A stretch of 64,000 nt of DNA from Chondrosia reniformis (taxonomy: Eukaryota; Porifera; Demospongiae; Chondrillida; Chondrillidae). A program made the position numbers and the translations under genes. The stretch is from NCBI GenBank assembly GCA_947172415.1, contig OX359198.1, positions 3,255,401 to 3,319,400 on the forward strand, read 5' to 3'. The notes beneath the pieces were generated by a model. That model made no database searches and had not been told where the DNA came from. It was given only the letters and a program-made list of their open reading frames with translations. Shown in pieces: positions 51,859 to 61,688 of the stretch (within the stretch, counting starts at the first letter, position 1; every line of letters begins with the position of its first letter).

Positions 51859-52259
51859 GTACTAGTTGTATGTACTAGTAAGTAGTTGTATTTAGTAGTT
51901 ATATATACTAATTTTATGTATTAGCTGTATATACTAGTTCTATGCACTAGTTGTATGTTATAGTTGTATGTACTAGTTGTATGTACTAGTTATTTGTACT
52001 AGATGTATGTACTAGTTGGATGGAATAGGTGTAAGTAATAGTAACAATATGTATTTACTAATTGTATGTACTAGTATGTACTAGTTGTATGTAGTTATAT
52101 GTACTAATTTTATGTACTAGTTGTGTGTAATTGTTGTATGTACTAGTTATATGTACTAGTTGTATGAAATAATTTTATGTACTAGTTGTATGTACTAGTA
52201 AGTAGTTGTATGAACTAGTTGTATGTACTAGTAAGTAATTGTATGTACTACGCATGTGT
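51859..52259 (-). repeat. 13-bp array between islands (i) and (ii), copy 4
   Basis: TGTATGTACTAGT units; spacer length is conserved. Confidence 0.92.
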
Positions 52260-53507
52260 AACATGTCCACAAATTTCCCATTTTGTAAATCGTCTTATTA
52301 GTGCTTTCAGAGGTGTCACATTCCAGGCGGAAGTGTCTCTAGCATGTGACCTGCGCGTGAACCGAAGCACCAACCACTGAAACGTCACGAGCCATCACTA
52401 GTCGTTACCATGTTAAATTATCAATTGTGAAAACTTATGAGCAAATTATATAGTATAGTGGAGGAAGGCCAACGACGGAGGAAGGCCAAAAAAGGCCTAC
52501 GTGACCGAAACATTCTATTTTTCTTTTGATTATACTACGTTAATAATCAAAGGAAGAATAGAACGTTTTTCTTTTGATTATACTACGTTAATAATCAAAA
52601 AAGAATAGAACATTTCTGTCACATAAGCCGTATTATAATAGCGGAGGAATTGAGGCTTACGTGACCGAAACGTTCTATTTTCTTTTGATTGTACTTCATT
52701 AATTGCTCATACATTGTCGCCATTGATAATTACGTAGATATTAGTAGACATGCATTATGCTTACGGTTTCCACTTACCTCTTACAACAACAAAAAACTCC
52801 GATCAAAGAAACTGTATCGCTACCGAGAAGCCTTACTTGACATATCAACTTCGGAAGTCTAATGTTTGTACCAAATATTTGGGTGCCTGTTAAACGTCAT
52901 AAGACGTCATTTTATGATGGCTCAACTATACTACTAATTTTGGCTGACAATCACGTGACAATACCATTACTTGAAGGAGAAGAGACAAATGGAAAACGAA
53001 CCGATTATTAGACAGTGGAGAATTGTATATCTAATCATTTTTTGACATCAATCTCTTCAGTAAGTAACAGCCTAAAAGTTGTATGTATACTCCTGGAATA
53101 TTCCCTTGTTTAACTGAGATATGAAGTACTAGAGGCGCCTGATAAAGGTACGAAAATACGTTTTCAATTATAATTCAAAAACTAAAGGGAATTTTAAAGG
53201 AATATACATACCATCGTTAGATATCATTATCCTTCATAGATTGGTGTCACCATTTATTCTATATTCGTATTTTCCACTATCTAATAAAACATTTTTGGGG
53301 ATTTGGCACCTATCACTTACGGCCGCTTATGTTCTCCTTTAAGACTGCAATCGTGACGCTCTTGTAGCCAAGATATTAAGAAAGAATAGCGCTTCAATTC
53401 TATATAACTTGTTTAGTGATACGATGTTTCTAAAGTAAAATAGAATAAATTAAAAAAAGTGTTAGTTAGCGACTTTTATCGAAACTTTCCGGAAGTATGG
53501 ACATGTT
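52260..53507. mobile_element. HOR island (ii), copy 4 (1248 bp)
   Basis: AACATGTCCA at the left, TGGACATGTT (53498-53507) at the right. One base shorter than copy 3 near an A-run. Hairpin tandem and one 17-bp unit are present. Confidence 0.75.
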
Positions 53508-55427
53508 CCACTAGCGTATTTATATTTACTAGTTTTATGTACTAGGTGTATGTACTAATTGTATTTACTAGTTCTATGTACTAGTTGTTTGAACTAGCTG
53601 TATGTAGTTATATGTACTACATGTGTGCACTAGTTGTGTGTAATTGTTTATGTACTAGTTATATATACTAGTTGTAGTTACTAGTTGTATGTACTAGTTG
53701 TATGTAGTAGTTGTATGTACTAGTTGTACGTGCTAGTAACTAGATAATTGCACTAGTTCTATGTACTAGTTCTGTGTACTTGTTTTATGTACTAGTTGAA
53801 AGTACTAGTTCTTTATAAGTTCTGGTTAGTAGTTGTATGTACTAGTTATATGTATAAGTTATATGTACTAGCTGTATATACTAGTTGTATTTACTAGTTG
53901 TATGTACTAGTTGTTTGAACTAGTTTTATGTAGTTTTATGCACTACTTGTTTGTACTAGTTGTGCGAAATTTGTGTATGTACTAGTTACTAGTTGTATGT
54001 ACTAGTTGTTTGAACTAGCTGTATGTGGTTATATGTAGTACATGTGGGCACTAGTTTTGCGAAATTTGTGTATGTACAAGTTATATATACTAGTTGTAGT
54101 TACTAGTTGTATGTACTAGTTGTATGTACTAGTTGTATGTACTAGTTGTAAGTGCTAGTAACTAGATAAATGAACTAGTTCTATGTACTAGTTCTGTGTA
54201 CTTGTTTTATGTACTAGTTGAAAGTACTAGTTCTTTATAAGTTTTATTTAGTAGTTGTATGTACTAGTTATATGTACTAGTTATATGTACTAGCTGTATG
54301 TACTAGTTGTGTTTACTAGTTATATGTACTGGTTGTTTTAACTAGTTTTATGTAGTTTTATGTACTACTTGTTTGTACTAGTTGTGCGAAATTTGTGTAT
54401 GTACTAATTATATTTACTAGTTGTAGTTACTAGTTGTACGCACTAATTGTATGTACTAGTAACAATCTGTATTTTCTAGTGGCACGTGTTAGTTATAGGC
54501 ACTAGTTGTATGAAGTAATTGTATAAACTAAATGTATGTACTAGTAACTATCTGTATTTATTAGTTGTATATATTAGTTGTAAGCAGTTATATTTACTAG
54601 TTGTATGTACTAGTTGTGTGTAATTGTTGTATGGACTAGTTATAAGTATTAGTTCTATGTACTAGTTGTATGTACTAGTAAGTAATTGCATGTACTAGTT
54701 ATATGTACTAGTTGTATGTACTAGTTGTATGTACTAGGTGTATGTACTAATTGTATGTACTAGATGAAAGTACTAGTAACAATCTGTATTTACTAACTCT
54801 TTGTATTATTGTACGTACTTATTGTATATTCTAGTATCAATCTGTATTTAGTGGTGGACATGTACTAGTTATATGTACTAGTTGTATGTACTACTTATAT
54901 GTACTAGTTGAATGTACTAAATTTATGTACTAGTTGTACGTACTAGTAAGTACTTGCATGTACTAGTTGTATTAACTAGTTATTTGTAGTTATATGTACT
55001 AGTTGTATGTGCTAATTGTGAATATATAATTGTTGTATGTACTAGTCATATGTACTAATTGTATATACTAATTGTATGTACTAGATGTATGTACTAGTAG
55101 GTAATTACATGGCATAGTTGAATGTACTAGTTGTTTATACTAATTTTATGTACTAGCTCCATGTACTAATTGTATGTACTAGTCGTATGTGGTATTTGTT
55201 TGATCTAGTTTTATGTAGGTATGTGTACCACTGCTATGTACTAGTTACATTTACTAAGTATAGTTACTGATTGTATGTACTACTTGTATATACTAGTGGT
55301 GTGAATTTCTGTATGTACTAGTTACATACACTAGTTGTAGTTACTGGTCGTATGTACAAGTTGTTTGTACTAGATTTATGTACTAATGTATAGATATATG
55401 TAGTAGTTATATGTACTAGATCTATGT
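53508..55427 (-). repeat. 13-bp array, right arm
   Basis: TGTATGTACTAGT units, the longest version of the island (ii)-to-(iii) spacer. No gene is visible. Confidence 0.94.
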
Positions 55428-55556
55428 ATCTTTGTAAAGATTCATTGGCAGAAAGAAGAGTCCACTAAACTTTGTTTCTAGACACTCCCAAAGTCGCAAG
55501 ATAAACCGTTACAAAGATAAGTTCGGCGCATTTACAAGATTCCATTCTAGATCTGT
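55428..55556. other. HOR island (iii), copy 4
   Basis: Same as 20093-20222, with TTTACAAGATTCC in place of TTTAGAAGATTCC. Confidence 0.85.
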
Positions 55557-58500
55557 GTACTAGGTTTATGTACTAGTTGTATGTACTAGTTGTATATATG
55601 TTCTAGTTAGTAGTTGTATGTGCTAGTTATATGCACTAATTGTATGTCCTAGCTGTATGTACTAGTTGTATGTATTAATTGTATGTATTAGTAACAATCT
55701 GAATTTACTAGTTGAATATACTAGTTGTATGTAGTAGTTGTGTGTAATTGTTGTATGTACTAAGTATATGTACTAGTTTTATGTACTAATTTTATGTCCT
55801 AGTTGTATGTGTACTAGTTCTATGTACTAGCTGTATTCTCTAGTTGTATGTACTACTAGTAACAATCTGTATTTACTGATTGTATGTACTATTTGTATGT
55901 ACAAGTTGTCTTTGCAAGGTATTTGTACTGGTTATATGTACTAGTTCTAAATACTACTTATAGAACTAGTTGTATGCACTAGTTGCATTTAGTAGTTGTA
56001 TGTATATACTAGTAACCAGTTGTATGTTTTTAGTTGTACGTACTCGTTGTGTGTACTAGTTGGAGGAACTAGTCATATGTACTAGTTGTATGAACTAGTA
56101 ACTAGTTGTATATAATAGTTAGATATACTAGCTGTATGTACTACTAGTAACAATCTGTATTTAATACTTGTATGTACTAATTGTATGTACAAGTTGTAAG
56201 AGCAAGTTATATATACTAGTTATATGTACCAGTTCTATGTACTACTTATATTTACTAGTTGTAGTTACTAGTTGTATGTACTAGTAACTAGTTGTATGTA
56301 TTAATTGTATGTATTAATTTTATGTACTAGTTATATGTACTAGTTGTAAGAGCTAGTTGTTGTATGTACTAGTTGTATGTACTAGTTAGATATACTAGTT
56401 TTATGTACTAGTTGTATGTACTAGTTAGTTGCATGTCCTAGTTGTAGATAGTAGTTGCATGTACTACTAACTAGTTGAATGGACTAGTTATATGTACTAG
56501 TGGTATTTACTAGTTGTATACACTAGTTGTATATACCATTTCTATGCACTATTTCTATGTACTAGTTGTAATAGTTGTATGTACTAGTAACTAGTTGAAT
56601 GGACTAGTTATATGTACTAGTGGTATTTACTAGGTGTATGAAGTAGTTGTATGTATTAGTAACAATAAGTATTTAATACTTGAATGTACTAGTTGTATGT
56701 ACTAGTTAGATGTATTAGTTGCATGTACTAGTTGTATGTACTATTTGTATGTACTATTAGCCATCTGTGTGTACTATTTGTATGCCCTAGTTGTATGTAT
56801 TAGTTGTATGTACTAGTTGTATATACAAGTTATATGTACTGGCTATATGAACTAGTTCTATGTAATACTTATTGTACTAGTTGTTAGTACTAGTTGTATG
56901 GAGTAGTTGTATGTTCTATTTGTGTGTAGTAGTAACTAGTTGTATGTACTAGTTATATGTACTCATTGTATGTACTAGCTGTATGTACTAGTTGTATGTA
57001 CTAATTGTTTATTATACTTGTATGTAAAAGTTGAATTTACTACTAACTAGTTGTATATACTACATGTTATATGTACTAGTTGTATGTACTAGTTATAGTA
57101 ATAGTTGTACGTACTAATTGAATGCACTATTTGTATATTCTAGTTGTATGTACTAGTTGGATGTAGTAGTAACTAGTTATATGCAGTATTTATACGTACT
57201 ATTTGTATATAATAGCTTTATGTACTAGTTGAATGTACTAGTAACAAACTGTATTTACTACTTGTATATACTAGTTGTATGAACTAGTTTTATGTAGTTA
57301 TATGTACTAAATATATATTCTAGTTATATTTACTAATTGTAGTTACTAGTTGTAGGGACTAGTTGTATGTACTAGTTGTATGTACTAGTTAGATATACTA
57401 GTTGTATATACTAGTTCTATATATTAGTCCTACTAGTTGTTCAAAATAGTCGTATGTACTAGTAACACTCTGCATTTAATACTTGTATGTCCTAGTTGTA
57501 TGTACTAGTTGTATTTACCAGTTGTAGTTACTAGTTGTATATACTAGTTGTATGTACTACTTGTATGTACTACTTGTATGTACTAGTTGTGTGCAATTGT
57601 TCTATGTATACTTATTTGTACTAGTTGTATATACTAACTTTTAGGTACTAATTATATGTACTAATTGTATGTACTAATTGTGTGTAATAGTTGTGTGTTC
57701 TAGTTATTTGTACTAGTTATTTGTACTAGTTGTAGTTATTAGTTGTAACAATTTTATGTACTAGTTGCTTTTATTAGTAACTATCTGTATGTCCTAGTTG
57801 TATGTACTAGTTTTATGTCCTAGTTGTAGGACTAGTTGTATGTACTAGTTGTATGTACTGGTAGTTGTTCTAGTTTATGTACTATTTATATGAACTAGTT
57901 ATATGTATATGTATTGGTTAAATATAATAATTGTATGTACTAGTTATATGTACTCGTTATATGTACTAGGTCTATGGACTAGTTGTAGTTCTAGTTGTAT
58001 TTACTAGTTGTATGTACTAGTCGTATGTACTAGTTGTATGTACTAGTTGTTTGTACTCATTGAATGTACTATTTAAATGTACAATGCAGTTGTATGTACT
58101 ATATAGTTGTAAGTACACACTAATAGTTGCTTGTTCTAGTTGTATGCACTAGCATTTGTTGTATTCACTAGTTGGAGGTTCTATGAGTATTTACTCAATT
58201 GTAAGTAGTGGTTGCATGTTGTAATTATTTGTAGTAATTTTAGGTACTACTTTTGTGCTAGTTGTATGTTCTGATCGTATGTAATAGTTTTATGTACTTG
58301 TTATATATATTAGTTGCATGTATAAACTAGTTCTATGTACTAGTAGTATGTTCTAGTTTTATGTACTATATATAAGTACTAGTTATATGTATAAGTACTG
58401 ATTGCATACACCAGTTGGATGTATTAGTTATATGTACTAGTTATATGTACTGGTCATATGTACTGGGTATATGTACTAGCTCTATGCCTTAGTGTTAGTA

Positions 58501-60437
58501 CTAGTTGTATGTACAAGAAACTATCTGTATGTCTTAGTTGTATGTACTAGCAGGCTAGTTGTATATAGTTATATGTACTAGTTGTATGTACTAGTTATTA
58601 TGTACTAGTTGTACCTACTAGTTCTATGTACTAGTTCTATGTACTAGTTCTATGTATTAGTAACTATCTGTATGAACTAATTGTAGGCACTAGAAGTATG
58701 TACTAGTGGTATATAGGTATACGTTCTACTTGTATGTTCTAGTTGTGCGTAATTGTTGTATGTACTATTTATATTTACTAGTTGTATGTACCAGTTGAAG
58801 TCCTAGTTGTATGTACTAATAACTAGTATTTGTACTAGTTATATGTACTAGTTGTATGTACTAGTTGTATGTACTAGTTGTATGTACTAGAAACAATCTG
58901 TATTTACAAGTTGTATGTACTAGTTGTATATACTAGTTCTAGGTAATAGATCTATGTACTAGTTGTATATACTAGTTCTAGGTGATAGATCTATGTACTA
59001 GTTGTAAATACTTGTTATATGTACTAGTTGTATGTACTAGTTTTATATACTAGTTCTAGGTAATAGATCTATGTACTAGTTGTATATACTAGTTGTATGT
59101 ACTAGTTGTATTTACTGGTTACATGGACTAGTTGTATTTACTAGTTATATGTACGGGTTATATGTACAAGTTCTATGTATTAGTTCTATGTACCAGTTGT
59201 ATGGACTAGTCGCATAAACTAGTCGTATGTACTAGTTGTATGAACTAGTTGTATGTACTACTTATATGTACTAGTTGTATGTACTAGTAAGTCATTGTAT
59301 TTACTAGATGTGCATAGCGGATGACTGTAGTAGTAACCAGTTGTATGAAATAGTTGTATGTATTAGTTCTTTGTACTAGTTATAGTAATAGTTGTTCGTA
59401 TTAATTGAATGTACTATTTGTATATACTAGTTGCGTGTACTAGTTGTATGTGCTATTAACTAGTTGTATGCCATAGTTATATTTACTATTTGTATATAGT
59501 AGTTTAATGTACTATTTGAATGTACTAGTAACAATCTGTATTTACTACTTGTATATACCAACTGTATGTACTAGATGTATGTAGTTATATGTACTAAATA
59601 TATATACCAGTTATATTTAGTAGTTGAAGTGACTAGTTGTATGTACTAGTTAGATATACTAGTTGTATGTGCTAGTAACTATCTGTATGTACTAATTTGT
59701 TGTACTATTTGTATGTACTAGTTGTATGCAGATATATGTACTACTTTTATGTATTAGACGTGTGAAATGGTTGTATGTACTTATTATATTTACTAGTAGT
59801 AGTTATTAGTTGTATGTACTAGTTGTATTTACCAGTTGTAGTTACTAGTTGTATATACTAGTTGTATATACTACTTGTATGTACTACTTGTATGTACTAG
59901 TTGTGTGCAATTGTTCTATGTATACTTATTTGTACTAGTTGTATATACTAACTTTTAGGTACTAATTATATGTACTAATTGTATGTACTAATTGTGTGTA
60001 ATAGTTGTGTGTTCTATTTATTTGTACTGGTTGTAGTTATTAGTTGTAACAATTGTATGTTCTAGTTGCTTTTATTAGTAACTATCTGTATGTCCTAGTT
60101 GTATGTACTAGTTTTATGTCCTAGTTGTAGGACTAGTTGTATGTACTAGTTGTACGAACTAGTTGTTTTCACTAGTTCTATTTACCAGTTGTAGTTACTA
60201 GTTTTATGGACTAGGGTTATGTACTACTTGTATGTACTAGTTGTGTGTAATTGTTTTATGGACTACTTATTTGTACTAGTTGTAGTTAGTAGTTGTTTGT
60301 ACTACTTGTACTAGTTATATGTATATGTACATATGCAACCAGTCCATATACATGCACTGGTTGCATATGTGCTACTTGTATGTACTAGTTGTATGTACTG
60401 GTTGTATGGACTAGTTGTATTTACTAGTTATATGTAC
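55557..60437 (-). repeat. 13-bp array, end of the HOR
   Basis: Collinear with earlier units until about 59827, then jumps back to sequence matching about 57508 and continues to about 60155, where HOR similarity fades. The expected fifth island (i) is missing. No gene is visible. Confidence 0.9.
60329..60370. repeat. Perfect 15-bp inverted repeat
   Basis: ACATATGCAACCAGT (60329-60343) and ACTGGTTGCATATGT (60356-60370) flank a 12-base loop, CCATATACATGC. For a few units the motif runs in the opposite orientation, a small inversion at the end of the HOR. Confidence 0.9.
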
Positions 60438-61688
60438 CAACACCAAAAGTGCCCGGAGTGCTCAAAGCAGAGGAGGACTGTCTTAAAAAAGCCAGATTGA
60501 TGCTGAGAAGCCACGGAATAGAACTAGAACCGGAAATGTGGCTGAGGACAGATCCATCTCAAATTGTGTACGAGAATGGAGGAGAGTGGCATGTGAGCTC
60601 CGGGAGGCCCAGACTGAAAGGTTAAAAAGTATCCTAGCCGAAAAGTCTCACTAAGGCTCATACCAGAGACAAGTCACAAATAGGGAGTCTTATGTGTAGC
60701 TTTCTGAGGGGAGACTCAGACCTCAAACTGAGGGTCTGATTCTCGCAGCCCAAGATGATGTGCTGCATACTAGGTGGAACCAAAATAGGGTTATGAAGAA
60801 TTCTAGCCTCCAAATGTGCAGAGAATGTGGCAAGGCTATGGAAATTGTCAAACACATACTAAAGATGTGTGAGCCCAAGGGATTTTCTCTCTACAAAGAG
60901 AGACATGACCGGGCAATACTGATAGTGTTGTTGAGACGGTTGAAAGAATATGGATTCAAGCAGGAAGAGCCCTGGTACAAATTAGAAGCAAAACCAGTCT
61001 ATGAGAATAGGTCTGTCAAAATCTTGTGGGATCCTAGTATCCCTACAGATGAAGAAATGACAGAAAGAAGGCCAGACTTAGTGGTTGAGGATTGGCTATG
61101 TAAGTCCATCTGCAGTATTGAGATGTCAGTTCCTACTGACAGCAATATTAATGGAAGATGGCAAGAGAAGTTCCAAAAGTACCAGAAGCTGACGGCTGAT
61201 ATGAGGAAACAATTTAGGGGCTACCGAATTAAGGTAGTCCCAATGATAATTGGTGCTTTGGGGACAGTGGACACGCTCCTGGAAGACCTAAGGGGAATTC
61301 CAAAGCTGTCAAGAGGTGTAGTAGAAGTGATGAGAGCGATGCAGAGAACTGTTCTCTGCTCGGCTGTAAGGATATTGAGGCAACATCTATCTGTTGAGGG
61401 ATTGGGGCCTGGACGATAAGTAGTCCTGTCCCAGTCCTTGCCTGTCGACCTCTGGAAAGTAGTGGTGGATTTGTGTATGGAGGTACTCCCTCCTATTATG
61501 ACGGTCAACTTTGGCCCGACGTGCACCTGTCTTCTGCTGCTGGAAGGAGGCAAAGCCGAGGCTTCTGGCTAAAAACCCAAAGAAAGGAAAACATAACTGA
61601 CTGAGGGTTGTCCAAGCCAGATACTCCTTGCCTTAGTGAACTAAGGCAAGAAGTAACAAGGTTCTCCATTAAGGCTTTATTTCTAAAG
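60438..61688 (+). mobile_element. 5'-truncated RLE-type non-LTR retrotransposon
   Basis: About 1.25 kb of non-array sequence flanked by TATATGTAC on both sides (60429-60437 and 61689-61697). That could be a 9-bp target duplication but is also common in the array. It holds the C-terminal part of the retrotransposon protein and a 3' region of about 270 bp. The 3' part has a perfect stem (CTTGCCTTAG at 61627-61636, TGAA loop, CTAAGGCAAG at 61641-61650) and no poly(A) tail. Most of the element, including the reverse transcriptase core, is missing at the 5' side. Confidence 0.82.
60458..61419 (+). pseudogene. Retrotransposon C-terminus: zinc knuckle plus restriction-like endonuclease, broken
   Basis: The conserved part runs from about 60700 to 61419 in one frame: GLILAAQDDVLHTRW, then a CX2CX8HX4C knuckle (CRECGKAMEIVKHILKMC), then RRPDLVVED followed by SIEMSVP, a PD-X14-E pattern of restriction-like endonucleases of R2/NeSL/Hero-type elements, then KYQKLTADMRKQF, VVPMIIGALGTVD and RTVLCSAVRILRQHL, all typical of this C-terminus. 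No good initiation codon starts it; the frame is open only back to a stop at 60697. Just upstream, another frame (stops at 60623, 60635 and 60737) carries GSLMCSFLRGD, so a frameshift near 60710-60720 and nonsense changes have broken the gene. Catalytic residues of the endonuclease remain. It would nick target DNA for reverse transcription when intact. Confidence 0.85.

Larger units (their letters stand above)
19571..60155 (-). repeat. About 9.1 kb higher-order repeat (HOR), partial first unit plus four more
   Basis: Ordered variant strings and three embedded islands recur with little divergence. Island (i) starts at 24981, 33376, 42473 and 51578 (steps 8395, 9097, 9105). Island (ii) starts exactly 682 bp after island (i) each time. 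Island (iii) occurs at 20093, 36940, 46190 and 55428. The first step is shorter because the transposase element replaces about 2.4 kb of array. Single-copy differences between units (a 17-bp repeat, a 928-bp duplication, a 421-bp duplication, insertions) show that the copies are real and not one assembled sequence repeated. Confidence 0.93.

Noticed and set aside
61221-61553. 110-residue minus-strand frame over the retrotransposon end
   Set aside because: Antisense shadow of the endonuclease C-terminus.
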